Below are positions 1-7,335 of a DNA stretch of 29,193 nucleotides, piece by piece (position 1 is the first letter of the stretch; every line of letters begins with the position of its first letter). Below the pieces are notes generated by a model, which worked only from the letters and a program-made list of their open reading frames with translations, did not search any database and had not been told where the DNA came from. Position numbers and translations under genes: made by a program. Source of the stretch: a virus; IMG/VR virus record IMGVR_UViG_3300044608_000548, positions 1 through 29,193 of that record. One strand, given 5' to 3'.

Positions 1-36
1 GTCTTTGTGATATTCTAGAAACATATTTACATTATA

Positions 37-231
37 TCATATTTCTTCCGATTGTCCACCCTGTTGTTCAATAAATCTAGGAGTTCCATTTTCATTATAC
101 AAAGCACCAATAGAACACCACTCACCATCTTGGAGTTGTACAATATTTTTACCAACAAAAATGTCTCCCTGACCATCCCAAATTACGATATTTTCTACTA
201 AATTATTTGCGTCAATTAAAGCCCATCTCAT
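37..231 (-). CDS. Small phage protein downstream of fibre genes (64 aa), function unknown
   Basis: The 64-residue product begins MRWALIDANNLVENIVIWDG and has a run of the type IGALYNENGTPRF near its end. Small proteins with an 'ALID.NN.V.N.IVWDG' start are, from memory, common beside tail-fibre genes of marine and enteric phages, but I know no proven function; a fibre accessory or assembly role is a guess from position. The ATG at 229-231 has a strong Shine-Dalgarno (AGGAG, 6-8 bases upstream). A TATAAATA motif lies at 245-252, overlapping the end of the preceding glycine-rich gene. It is the last gene in the window; the remaining 36 bases contain no start I can support. Confidence 0.7.
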   Translation of the reverse strand: MRWALIDANNLVENIVIWDGQGDIFVGKNIVQLQDGEWCSIGALYNENGTPRFIEQQGGQSEEI

Positions 232-243
232 AATTTTCTCCTT

Positions 244-1155
244 TTATTTATAACAAAATATTGCGACATATCCATTTCCACCAACACCACCCCCACCGGA
301 ATTGAATCCTACAGATCCTCCCCCACCACCACCCCCACCGCCTCTCCATCCGTTCCCACCATTAGTAGCGTTTTGTGAGCTTCCTCCTCCACCACCAGCA
401 CCGCCAATTCCACCAGTGTATTTGCCAAAAATAAAAATACCAGTTCCATCTAAATCTGTAGATTGTGCTGAATTTGCAGAATTTCCAGTTCTTAAAGTTT
501 CTCCTAAAGCATAATTTGTATTACAAATAACAAGATTGGCATTTGTTGACAAAACAATATTACGACCCGGATTAGCAGAGGTGCCACTGTTATTTGCCAA
601 TCCACCTTGGGCCCCACCTTTATCAAAAAAAGAGGATATTGATGTGTTTATATTAGGGCCAACAGTGGCAACAAAAGTCGAAATAAATCCATTAAACATT
701 GGTGTGCGACCAGCTCCATTAGTAGCAGGGAATAACCCTCCGCCGGCGCCGCCGCCAGCGCCGCCGGGAGCATATAATAAAAATCCAACTTTACCAGATA
801 GTGTTAATGTAGTTGCACCCCCACCACTACCAGCTTGTCCAGTGCTATCTGTTGTTCTTGGGGCTCCTCCACCTCCACCAGCGCCTATTGCTATTTCTAA
901 AACTTTACCATCCAATTGTTCTATTAAATAATTATGAATTATTATTGATGCTGCTCCACCGGCTCCACCACCATAAGCTGCGAAAGAACCAACGCCTCTT
1001 CTTCCAGAACCACCCCCACCACCGGCACCAATAACAATAACTTGTATTAGTTTAGTTCCATCTGGAATTGAATAAGATCCACTAACATCAAATTCTTTGA
1101 TATCAATTAAGTTAGGATCATTAATATTTGGAAAAGCAAAAATTCCTTGATTCAT
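244..1155 (-). CDS. Glycine-rich adhesin-like tail fibre protein, paralog 3 of 3 (303 aa)
   Basis: The N-terminus reads IKEFDVSGSYSIPDGTKLIQ followed by VIVIGAGGGGG, which fits the 'F..SG.W.VP.G...V.V...GGGGGG' opening of phage glycine-rich domain proteins. Many poly-Gly runs follow, and the protein ends with a GGNGYVAIFCYK beta strand after a [12 protein letters not shown] run. Poly-glycine sandwiches form the receptor-binding tips of T-even gp38 adhesins, so a host-recognition role is plausible but inferred. It is the third of three tandem paralogs (the others are at 1159-2124 and 2128-3126) sharing both ends and differing in the middle. Only 3 bases separate it from the preceding paralog. 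Its start is preceded by GGATAA, in which the previous gene's last Gly codon and stop serve as the only Shine-Dalgarno-like sequence. Confidence 0.85.
   Translation of the reverse strand: MNQGIFAFPNINDPNLIDIKEFDVSGSYSIPDGTKLIQVIVIGAGGGGGSGRRGVGSFAAYGGGAGGAASIIIHNYLIEQLDGKVLEIAIGAGGGGGAPRTTDSTGQAGSGGGATTLTLSGKVGFLLYAPGGAGGGAGGGLFPATNGAGRTPMFNGFISTFVATVGPNINTSISSFFDKGGAQGGLANNSGTSANPGRNIVLSTNANLVICNTNYALGETLRTGNSANSAQSTDLDGTGIFIFGKYTGGIGGAGGGGGSSQNATNGGNGWRGGGGGGGGGSVGFNSGGGGVGGNGYVAIFCYK
245..252 (-). promoter_or_regulatory. T4-type late promoter, exact TATAAATA
   Basis: Exact TATAAATA on the minus strand, covering the last sense codons and part of the stop of the glycine-rich gene (244-1155). 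It lies 13 bases before the ATG at 231, with an AGGAG Shine-Dalgarno immediately after it. The start site predicted by T4 spacing would fall within the Shine-Dalgarno, so the site may instead serve transcription further downstream, or be non-functional. Confidence 0.45.
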
Positions 1156-1175
1156 AATTTATCCGTATGCAATAA
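1144..1175 (-). repeat. Duplicated gene-junction repeat, copy 1
   Basis: These 32 bases span the end of one glycine-rich paralog, its stop codon, the spacer and the start of the next. They match 2113-2144 at 31 of 32 positions; the only difference is a silent Tyr-codon change (1165 versus 2134). In the coding sense the core is GGATAAATTATG, where GGA is the last codon and TAA the stop. Confidence 0.9.
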
Positions 1176-2124
1176 GAACAACATATCCATTTCCTCCAGC
1201 ACCACCTGCACCGCCAGTAAAACCATTTATAGAACTTCCACCACCACCACCTCCGCCACCTCTATATCCATTTTGCCCGTTTCCTCCAGCAGTAGATGAT
1301 CCGCCGCCGCCACCCACACCACCGAGTCCAGGAGAATACATTCCACCTATAGTTCTTCCAAATGAACTATCTCCACCAGCCGGAGTATTGGGTTGTCCTC
1401 CCTGTAATACAACATTTCCTCCCACATATCTTGGACTATAGTAAGAAGTATATGCACTACCAGCACTTATTCCACCACCACTGCTTGCTGTGTTTGTAAA
1501 ATTTAAACCACCGCCACCAGCACCACCATTTGAAAAATAATTCCATAAACCTGGTGTAGTTGCTGGATTGTTTGTTGTGCCGGGTCCTTCTGGTGCTGTG
1601 GGGGAACCATCACCACCCTTTCCGCTTGTAAGACCATTACCAAACCAAAAATTATTATTAGCCGCTCCACCCACACCATCTGTACCTGAAGTTAAACCAC
1701 CACCAGTACCTCCTGCACCACCGGGAACATTCATAAAAGTTCCAAGTGAACCACTAATTATTATTGTCGTAGTTCCGCCGGGACTTCCGTTATCACCTTT
1801 TGTAGAGTTTGTTGTTTGTCCTGCTCCTCCACCGCCGCCAGCAGCAATAGTTACATTTAAAATTGTTCCGGGTGGTGCTATAAAATCAATTGGAAAATCA
1901 TCGCAAATCATTCTTCCGGGTGCCCCACCTCCACCACCTCTATTTGTAGATCCTGAAGCAAAACGACCTCCTGCTCCACCACCACCTCCACCACCAATTG
2001 ACAATACATAAAGTCTTTTGGCAAAAGTTGGAATTACAAAAGTTCCACTAACATCAAATTCTTTTACCAAGATTTTGGTGTTGTCTAACGTATTATTTGA
2101 AAATCCAAAAAATCCTTGATTCAT
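1159..2124 (-). CDS. Glycine-rich adhesin-like tail fibre protein, paralog 2 of 3 (321 aa)
   Basis: Same architecture as its two neighbours: start MNQGFFGFSNN, then VKEFDVSGTFVIPTFAKR and LSIGGGGGGGAGG. Several poly-Gly tracts (for example AAGGGGGAG, VGGGGGSS and [11 protein letters not shown]) are spread over the body, and the end is GGAGGAGGNGYVVLIAYG. The middle differs from the other copies in sequence and length, as expected if loops between glycine strands carry host specificity. A receptor-binding role is inferred from similarity in style to T-even gp38-type tips and glycine-rich phage domains. Its first 12 bases, together with the end of the preceding paralog, are nearly identical to the next junction (see the repeat features), so the copies arose by tandem duplication. 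Confidence 0.85.
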   Translation of the reverse strand: MNQGFFGFSNNTLDNTKILVKEFDVSGTFVIPTFAKRLYVLSIGGGGGGGAGGRFASGSTNRGGGGGAPGRMICDDFPIDFIAPPGTILNVTIAAGGGGGAGQTTNSTKGDNGSPGGTTTIIISGSLGTFMNVPGGAGGTGGGLTSGTDGVGGAANNNFWFGNGLTSGKGGDGSPTAPEGPGTTNNPATTPGLWNYFSNGGAGGGGLNFTNTASSGGGISAGSAYTSYYSPRYVGGNVVLQGGQPNTPAGGDSSFGRTIGGMYSPGLGGVGGGGGSSTAGGNGQNGYRGGGGGGGGSSINGFTGGAGGAGGNGYVVLIAYG

Positions 2125-2144
2125 AATTTATCCATATGCAATAA
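2113..2144 (-). repeat. Duplicated gene-junction repeat, copy 2
   Basis: Second copy of the 32-base junction described at 1144-1175, here between the first and second glycine-rich paralogs in reading order. It covers the codons for IAYG-stop of one gene and MNQG of the next, so the duplication unit included the intergenic signal, not only the coding sequence. Confidence 0.9.
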
Positions 2145-3126
2145 TTACGCAATAACCATTTCCGCCTGCACCACCATTTCCAGTAGTAATTCCATTATTT
2201 GCTCCACCGCCACCGCCACCACCACCACCTCTCCATCCATTTGTTCCATTATTTGCGCTAGTGGCAGATCCACCTCCACCACCCATACCACCAAGACCTG
2301 GTGTATATCGCCCAGCAACAGTTAGTTGTTCTGATAATTGTGATGTTGCAGTATTTGTTGCCCCACCCGATTTTATAGTTCCACCTCTAGCATAGTTTCC
2401 ATCTGTTATTGCTGGTACTGTAGTTGATGATGAAGATGCAATACCAATACCGGCGGCTGCTGTGGTGTTATTAACACCACCACCACCTTGGCCACCGGTT
2501 GAAGTAAATCTATTTATTGTTGAATTACCAGTAAGACTTACAATACCATTTGTTCCGCTAGTTAAGTTTACTGTCGATGATGATGGATATGGCGCTCCAT
2601 TAAACATTACTGGTTGTCCTGTTCCGGCATTTCCAGTACTATTAGATCCTCCGCTTCCAGCATTTCCTCCAGAGGAATACATCATAAATCCTGGCATACC
2701 TGTTGGAGATATAGTAGAAGCGCCTCCGGGGGTTCCTCCACTACCATTTGTTGAATCGGCAGTTGCACCAGCACCACCGCCTCCACCAGCACCAAGAACA
2801 ATATTTAAAATTCTACCGGGTGTCGCTGAACTTTGACCAGCATTTGCTACACCATTTCCTTCGGGTGAACCACCAATTGATTCTACAAAAAAGTATCCAA
2901 GGTTTATTGTTCCCCCTGCTCCACCGCCACCACCATAAGATGAATTTCCTGCGCCGGTTATGTTTCGTCTACCACCACCGCCACCTCCCCCACCACCAAT
3001 TAACATAATTGATATGCGTTTTGCACCATTTGGAATTGCATAACTTCCACTGGTATCAAACTCTTTTACTTCAATTACCGTTGAGCCATAATTTTGATTT
3101 TGAAACCCAAATATACCATTATTCAT
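2128..3126 (-). CDS. Glycine-rich adhesin-like tail fibre protein, paralog 1 of 3 (332 aa)
   Basis: First and longest of the three glycine-rich paralogs in reading order. The N-terminus reads MNNGIFGFQNQNYG, followed by VKEFDTSGSYAIPNGAKRIS and [15 protein letters not shown]. The C-terminus reads [16 protein letters not shown] then GGNGYCVIIAYG. The middle contains Ser/Thr/Asn-rich stretches between glycine runs. The start overlaps the stop of the upstream gene as ATGA (3123-3126) and has no clear Shine-Dalgarno of its own, so translation is probably coupled. Function (fibre tip or adhesin) is inferred from the glycine-rich domain style and from the position at the end of a fibre array. I cannot say whether all three are assembled in one virion. 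Confidence 0.85.
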   Translation of the reverse strand: MNNGIFGFQNQNYGSTVIEVKEFDTSGSYAIPNGAKRISIMLIGGGGGGGGGRRNITGAGNSSYGGGGGAGGTINLGYFFVESIGGSPEGNGVANAGQSSATPGRILNIVLGAGGGGGAGATADSTNGSGGTPGGASTISPTGMPGFMMYSSGGNAGSGGSNSTGNAGTGQPVMFNGAPYPSSSTVNLTSGTNGIVSLTGNSTINRFTSTGGQGGGGVNNTTAAAGIGIASSSSTTVPAITDGNYARGGTIKSGGATNTATSQLSEQLTVAGRYTPGLGGMGGGGGSATSANNGTNGWRGGGGGGGGGANNGITTGNGGAGGNGYCVIIAYG

Positions 3127-3536
3127 AAAGTACCAGATTCACAAATAACATTAAAAGTTTCAGCGTTATTTGTTGATGCGTAAAGAATATTTCCCGTACC
3201 ACCGGGTAAAATCATTCCAACTAATTCGGCCACTTCAGTTCTCCATGCGGCCACCGTTGTGCTTGGTGTTACGGCAGGAACTATTTTTTCACAAACCATT
3301 CTTATTGATGATCCATTGTCGTTTGATATAAAAAAACGAACAACTCCCGCTGTAGTAGTACCAGTAGACTGCACAACTACTCTAAAAATTCTTTTACCAA
3401 CTCCATTTCCTGCACTTGTGTTCGGACCAGTGCATACAGTACCGAGTGTGCCAGTGCCATCTCTATTTGTATTTGCTGTAGATATTTGGACATATTCTAA
3501 AATTGGTTGTGCTGTAAATTGTGCTGATGTAGCCAT
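3123..3536 (-). CDS. Small phage virion-associated protein, function unknown (137 aa)
   Basis: The product starts MATSAQFTAQPILEYVQIST and contains ANTNRDGTGTLGTVCTGPN, RIFRVVVQSTGTTTAGVVRF and a beta-rich C-terminal half. I recognise the 'ISTANTNRDGTG...TTAG.VR.FI' style as a recurring small protein near fibre and structural genes of marine T4-like phages, but no function is known to me. No signal peptide or membrane segment is visible. The ATG has an excellent Shine-Dalgarno (AGGAGAATATT before ATG). A near-consensus late promoter (AATAAATA, 3552-3559) lies 15 bases upstream. The stop overlaps the start of the first glycine-rich paralog. Confidence 0.7.
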   Translation of the reverse strand: MATSAQFTAQPILEYVQISTANTNRDGTGTLGTVCTGPNTSAGNGVGKRIFRVVVQSTGTTTAGVVRFFISNDNGSSIRMVCEKIVPAVTPSTTVAAWRTEVAELVGMILPGGTGNILYASTNNAETFNVICESGTL

Positions 3537-3551
3537 AATATTCTCCTTGTA

Positions 3552-3559
3552 TATTTATT
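3552..3559 (-). promoter_or_regulatory. Near-consensus T4-type late promoter (AATAAATA)
   Basis: On the minus strand this reads AATAAATA, one mismatch from the T4 late -10 element TATAAATA. It lies 15 bases upstream of the ATG at 3536 and overlaps the stop of the upstream gene. Assignment rests on the motif, its position and the presence of gp55 in the same window. Confidence 0.35.
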
Positions 3560-3851
3560 AGACAATTCCCATGTTGAAAAGCATAAAATCAATTGCTGGA
3601 AGTACAACATCTCCAGTACCCCCGTCAATACTCAATACTCCAGTATTCGAAACCGTCAGAGTGTTTCCAGCGACAGATAGACCGATTCCAGAACCATTTG
3701 TAAGTCCGACAGTACCAGTAAGTCCATTTAGGGTATTTACAACAGGTGTGGTGCTATATACATCCCACGCAGTTCCGTTCCACTGCCAAGAACGACCACC
3801 AAAGGTGTAAATTTCGTTTAGTGATGGGGATGGAGGAAAATCTAATGGCAT
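3558..3851 (-). CDS. Short fibre-module protein with MPLDFP N-terminal domain (97 aa)
   Basis: Residues 1-30 ([19 protein letters not shown], then WQWNGTAWDV) form a module also found at the start of the proteins at 5097-5771 and 7332-8606. The next part, about residues 38-87, is the '[19 protein letters not shown]' beta module, nearly identical to residues about 124-170 of the 7332-8606 protein (same [18 protein letters not shown]-type strand). It has no collagen tract and ends early in AIDFMLFNMGIV. It looks like a reduced fibre made only of the attachment module and one shaft module. Shine-Dalgarno is weak (TAAG), and the gap to the upstream stop is 10 bases. Confidence 0.75.
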   Translation of the reverse strand: MPLDFPPSPSLNEIYTFGGRSWQWNGTAWDVYSTTPVVNTLNGLTGTVGLTNGSGIGLSVAGNTLTVSNTGVLSIDGGTGDVVLPAIDFMLFNMGIV

Positions 3852-3861
3852 GTCTTAATAC

Positions 3862-5097
3862 TTATATGATTTCGAACCATGAAAGATCTGTATAACCTTG
3901 TGTGCCATTTTCCGTAGGAACCAGTACGAGAACAAATGTATCGCTTACTCCCAGTTGTGTTCTTCCTATTTGAAAATTAAAATCATTTATGCTAGATACA
4001 TCCAAGGTTCCGCTGCTACTTATATATCCACCGATAATATCAGTTCCATCAGTAACTCCCGTAGCCGTAACATTATATTGAACATTTCCATTGAAATGTG
4101 TTGCCCACGTGTTTCCCGTTAAAGTTGGATTTAATAAAATTCTGTATTGCACTACTAATGGTTTGTTGTTTGTATCCGGCTCTATTGCCACACTAATATT
4201 TGACGGCACAATAATACTATCCAATCTATCGGGGGCCATTCTTATTGCAATCAGTGGATATTGAGTTCCCGCTGTTGTTAAAGTATGGGGTGTAGTTCCA
4301 CTGTGGGTTACGTTGTATCTTCTGCTGAAACCCTCATATCCACCCTCAGACAATATCGTTGAGCAAATTTGTCTCATGGTACTGCTGCCTGTTTGTCCAG
4401 CAGTATTTTCAATCTCGTACCGCAAAGGCAAACATGCAGTTGACATATAGGTTGTTGAATTTTTATTTGTATTATAAAATGTGTGTGCCACAACAGGTTT
4501 ACCATCTATAAAGAATCCAGTGCGGACATCACCCACACCCAACCATTCAACGTCTAGCCAAAAAATATTTCCTTTTGTCACATCTATCGTAACACCAGAA
4601 TCACCAGTTCCATCAAATTTATCACCATTCCAATTTGATTGTGTTACCGTTTGTGTGGTTCCGAGTGAAGCGGATGTCAAGCAAACTGACAGCGTCAATC
4701 CATCTTGTTGTAGGTATACTCCATTATATGGCGTTCCAGCTGTAACACCGCCCGTTATTCCAAAATAACCAACCCTTTGACGCAATCCACTTTTTGGTTG
4801 GGCCATTGCAAACGAATCAACAATAGTCAAAGATTTTCCAGGTTGGTATGGAAACACTCTTTTAGTTTCCACATACATTTTAGAGCCGTTTGTAGTCCCT
4901 GCGATTAAAGATACAGTACTTTCTGTTGAGTTAAAAGAATATGTTCCACCACTGAGTCCAACATAATCCCATTTATCACTAAGTGCATATCTTTGCTGAC
5001 TATCGAATAAAGTAAATGGATTGCTAACTTTTAGTCGATTAAAAGCATCTATAACATTTCCTTTGAATCCCACGAGATCGTTAAATAGGTATGACAT
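3862..5097 (-). CDS. T4-like phage virion structural protein, lectin-like fold suspected (411 aa)
   Basis: The sequence has the pattern DAFNRLKVSNPFTLFDSQQR ... YQPGKSLTIVDSFAM ... LRQRVGYFG ... WNGDKFDGTGDSG ... FWLDVEWLGVGDVRTGFFID ... LPLRYEIENT ... CSTILSEGGYE. I recognise this as a protein family frequent among structural genes of T4-like marine and cyanobacterial phages, usually annotated as a virion or structural protein. Its exact place in the particle is not known to me. An in-frame ATG exists at 5112, but the ATG at 5095-5097 is preferred: it overlaps the upstream stop as TAATG and has GGAG nine bases upstream, whereas the longer start places that GGAG inside the coding region. The beta-rich composition suggests a jelly-roll or lectin-like fold, which is inference. 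Confidence 0.8.
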   Translation of the reverse strand: MSYLFNDLVGFKGNVIDAFNRLKVSNPFTLFDSQQRYALSDKWDYVGLSGGTYSFNSTESTVSLIAGTTNGSKMYVETKRVFPYQPGKSLTIVDSFAMAQPKSGLRQRVGYFGITGGVTAGTPYNGVYLQQDGLTLSVCLTSASLGTTQTVTQSNWNGDKFDGTGDSGVTIDVTKGNIFWLDVEWLGVGDVRTGFFIDGKPVVAHTFYNTNKNSTTYMSTACLPLRYEIENTAGQTGSSTMRQICSTILSEGGYEGFSRRYNVTHSGTTPHTLTTAGTQYPLIAIRMAPDRLDSIIVPSNISVAIEPDTNNKPLVVQYRILLNPTLTGNTWATHFNGNVQYNVTATGVTDGTDIIGGYISSSGTLDVSSINDFNFQIGRTQLGVSDTFVLVLVPTENGTQGYTDLSWFEII

Positions 5098-5771
5098 TAT
5101 ATTATTCTCCATCCATTTCTGTAAATGAAATGTAATCCGGCGTTGTCTATATTAATTATTGCTGAACTTTGATTGTCTATCGTATGTGCTGCAGTGGCTC
5201 CGACAATCGTGATTTGGCGATTGACTCCGTTTCCTGCATTTCCAGATTCATCCTTGACTACAATTTCTCTTCCAGTCTCTGGTGCGACTGGTAATGTGAC
5301 TGTAACTTGACCAGCATAACTTACTCCAATGTAATAATCAGATGGCAATGCTGCATATGTTGCACCAGTTATTCCAGTAGTTGCAAGAACAGAAATTGAA
5401 GTTGTACTAGAACCTCCGGTATTTGTTGGTTGAATCCACTGATTACTATTACCATCATTAATATAAACATATTCAATACCAGTATCGGAAGCCATCCAGC
5501 GGAACCCCATTGTGATTCCGGGGCCTGTTGGTGCAGTTAATTGATAATAATAAGTTCCTCCAGCACCAGCGGGGCCAGCTGGTCCAGTAGCACCAGTGTT
5601 TCCTTGAGGACCTGTGGCTCCAGTGGCTCCTGTTGCTCCTGTATTTCCTTGAGGTCCAATCGATCCACCGCCTCCTTGTTTATCCCACGCAACACCATTG
5701 TATTCCCATGTAATGGAATTATAGGAATATGTTTGCCCTGAAGATGGATTTGATGGAAAATCTAATGGCAT
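5097..5771 (-). CDS. Collagen-like tail fibre protein with conserved C-terminal beta domain (224 aa)
   Basis: Four parts are visible. Residues 1-30 are the MPLDFP module (MPLDFPSNPSSGQTYSYN, WEYNGVAWD). Residues about 39-72 form a short collagen-like tract ([10 protein letters not shown] units). Residues about 73-115 are a module with [19 protein letters not shown] and QWIQPT, which also occurs in the 12173-14026 protein. Residues about 120-224 form a beta domain (YYIGVSYAGQVTVTLPVAPE, KDESGNAG, ending FIYRNGWRII), a type I associate with C-termini of phage tail and fibre proteins. It is probably a trimeric fibre component of the virion surface. The start has only a weak Shine-Dalgarno (TTAAG) and lies 13 bases after the upstream stop. 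Confidence 0.85.
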   Translation of the reverse strand: MPLDFPSNPSSGQTYSYNSITWEYNGVAWDKQGGGGSIGPQGNTGATGATGATGPQGNTGATGPAGPAGAGGTYYYQLTAPTGPGITMGFRWMASDTGIEYVYINDGNSNQWIQPTNTGGSSTTSISVLATTGITGATYAALPSDYYIGVSYAGQVTVTLPVAPETGREIVVKDESGNAGNGVNRQITIVGATAAHTIDNQSSAIINIDNAGLHFIYRNGWRII

Positions 5772-5784
5772 TACTTAATATCTA

Positions 5785-6093
5785 TCAGATATCAGTAGAG
5801 CCAAAAAATTCTCCATCTGGAATTGATTTAATATAAAGATAAGCATTTTTTACCTGATTTATATCTTGTGGATCAATTGCAGACGGAACAAAATATGTCT
5901 CAAAATTTCCTTCTGAAACATCAAAAGACCTATAATCCAAATGCCGTCTATTTTCAAGTCTTGCTTGTTCGGAGATGTATCCAAACATTTTGATGGTTCC
6001 TGTTTTGGTTATGTAATCCAAATTTGTTTGTACAATCTTCCAATACTGCGAATAGGTTCCTGTTGGGTGCTGTATGATTTGCTGTAGTGCCAT
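5785..6093 (-). CDS. Hypothetical phage protein (102 aa)
   Basis: The product starts MALQQIIQHPTGTYSQYWKI and contains TGTIKMFGYISEQARLENRR, DVSEGNFETYFVPS and a C-terminus AYLYIKSIPDGEFFGSTDI. I do not recognise a characterised family. It is soluble, mixed alpha/beta in appearance, with no cysteines or membrane segment. The ATG has a good Shine-Dalgarno (AGGAAA eight bases upstream). It sits between two small and large fibre-array genes, so a virion or fibre accessory role is likely from context only. Confidence 0.65.
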   Translation of the reverse strand: MALQQIIQHPTGTYSQYWKIVQTNLDYITKTGTIKMFGYISEQARLENRRHLDYRSFDVSEGNFETYFVPSAIDPQDINQVKNAYLYIKSIPDGEFFGSTDI

Positions 6094-6105
6094 AATTTTT
6101 TCCTT

Positions 6106-6429
6106 TTAAGTTGATTCCAATACCGATACGATAATGTCCAATCCTGCTGTTGCTCCCTGTGTGGCTTTCAGGCTGTCTCCTGTCGTGAGAGGAATGGGAG
6201 TATCCAATGCCTGATAGGTGGACTGAATGGGAACCGCAGCACCACGCACAATGTAATATCCTGTTGCACCCTTGAAGAGTTGCACAGACACGGAATTGGC
6301 TACAGTTGTATTGCTGTTGGCAATGTGAATGCCGTTCACGATTGCGGTTCCTGTGATTCCCGCATAGATCGTAGTGGCTGCTGTTGAGCCTGTGATGGAT
6401 GTGGTGTAATTAGTGTAGATGTCTGGCAT
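6106..6429 (-). CDS. Small beta-rich hypothetical virion protein (107 aa)
   Basis: The product starts MPDIYTNYTTSITGSTAATT, is rich in Thr, Ala, Gly and Val, and contains IVNGIHIANSNTT, SVSVQLFKGATGYYIVRGA and TTGDSLKATQGATAGLDI. The pattern resembles small beta-sandwich proteins encoded near structural genes of T4-like phages that pair with the 3123-3536 type protein, but I know no experimental function. The ATG has a clear Shine-Dalgarno (AGGAAAA), and a near-consensus late promoter (CATAAATA) lies 15 bases upstream, overlapping the stop codon of the preceding gene. Confidence 0.65.
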   Translation of the reverse strand: MPDIYTNYTTSITGSTAATTIYAGITGTAIVNGIHIANSNTTVANSVSVQLFKGATGYYIVRGAAVPIQSTYQALDTPIPLTTGDSLKATQGATAGLDIIVSVLEST

Positions 6430-6444
6430 TAGATTTTCCTGTAA

Positions 6445-6452
6445 TATTTATG
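6445..6452 (-). promoter_or_regulatory. Near-consensus T4-type late promoter (CATAAATA)
   Basis: On the minus strand this reads CATAAATA, one mismatch from TATAAATA. The internal TAA is the stop codon of the LamG-like gene (6448-7335), the same CA/TA-TAA-ATA register seen at 12170, 14037 and 24591. It is 15 bases upstream of the ATG at 6429, which has its own Shine-Dalgarno between. Confidence 0.4.
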
Positions 6453-7335
6453 CTTGCGGTGCTGCGTTTAGATACGGATGACCAACAGGAAGACTTGCTT
6501 GCAGTCCCCATTTCCATGCAAGATATCCTTCAATGAGTTGTCGGGTTGTAGTATTTGTAGATTGCACCATTATGACCTCTGCAATTACTATGTTGGATGC
6601 TCTACTGACAGTATATTGTCTTGCTAATGAATAACCAACATTGGTGTTGTCTGGTGTTGCAATAGTGTTAGTGGTGCTTTCCAAGGTTCCGTTTCTCCAC
6701 ACACCCCATCCCGTGGTATTGCTTTGAAATGCCATTATGTTACCAACATTATTGGAATATGCAGTTCCGCTACTCAAATCATAACTTGCTAATGCAGCCC
6801 CTTGGTAATATGGATAGCAAGCACCAAAATTGTTGCTGTTTTTTACAAAGTGTAAGGCTCCACGATCTGTTCCTTGTCCTGCTGAAGCCAAAACGCCTAT
6901 TGATGGTCTATAGGCATCACTACCAGTTCCTGCTCCACTTCTTGACCATACCCAATACACTCCGTGTGTTTGATTTTGCATTGCTGTTGTGGAAATATCC
7001 ATAACATCGTTGGAACCATCAAACAAAACTCCAGGCAATGAACCAGGAAAGGCGGTTGCAGAGTATGCTGGTTGATTTGCTGATGTTGCTTGCACAGCAT
7101 TTACTCCACCACCTTTTCTATCAGCCCATGTGGAAACACCTGTAGAAATTGTGAGGGTTGAAGATTGTGCAGCATCCAACCAAAATACTGTTGAGATTTG
7201 TTCAGGTGTCCAATTACTTTCAAAGAATCCCAAATCTCTTTCAATGTAGTGCTTCAGAGCAGGAATGGTTCCCGCTTTGGTGCGGCGTTGGTCTGTGTTG
7301 CCACAGTATCCTGAATTGAGTCTCCATCGCCTCAT
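6448..7335 (-). CDS. LamG / concanavalin A-like virion protein (295 aa)
   Basis: The core runs from [13 protein letters not shown] and [11 protein letters not shown], through [14 protein letters not shown], to the C-terminal [20 protein letters not shown]. That combination (W.DA...., W.D.SG, FDGSND, and '[15 protein letters not shown]') is typical of LamG-like concanavalin-fold domains in phage and bacterial surface proteins. It may bind carbohydrate; this is inferred. An in-frame ATG exists at 7437 but would overlap the upstream fibre gene by about 100 bases and give a basic, out-of-character N-terminus. The ATG at 7333-7335 overlaps the upstream stop as ATGA, with AGAGG 12 bases upstream, and is preferred; an ATG at 7347 is also possible. 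Confidence 0.8.
   Translation of the reverse strand: MRRWRLNSGYCGNTDQRRTKAGTIPALKHYIERDLGFFESNWTPEQISTVFWLDAAQSSTLTISTGVSTWADRKGGGVNAVQATSANQPAYSATAFPGSLPGVLFDGSNDVMDISTTAMQNQTHGVYWVWSRSGAGTGSDAYRPSIGVLASAGQGTDRGALHFVKNSNNFGACYPYYQGAALASYDLSSGTAYSNNVGNIMAFQSNTTGWGVWRNGTLESTTNTIATPDNTNVGYSLARQYTVSRASNIVIAEVIMVQSTNTTTRQLIEGYLAWKWGLQASLPVGHPYLNAAPQA

Noticed and set aside
1-39. Possible terminator hairpin at the window edge (TGATAT...ATATCA)
   Set aside because: Only six AT-rich pairs with a loop of about 20 bases and no U-run; not supportable.
302-3008. Plus-strand proline- and histidine-rich open frames
   Set aside because: Antisense of poly-glycine codons (GGN read backwards gives Pro or His); no start signals.
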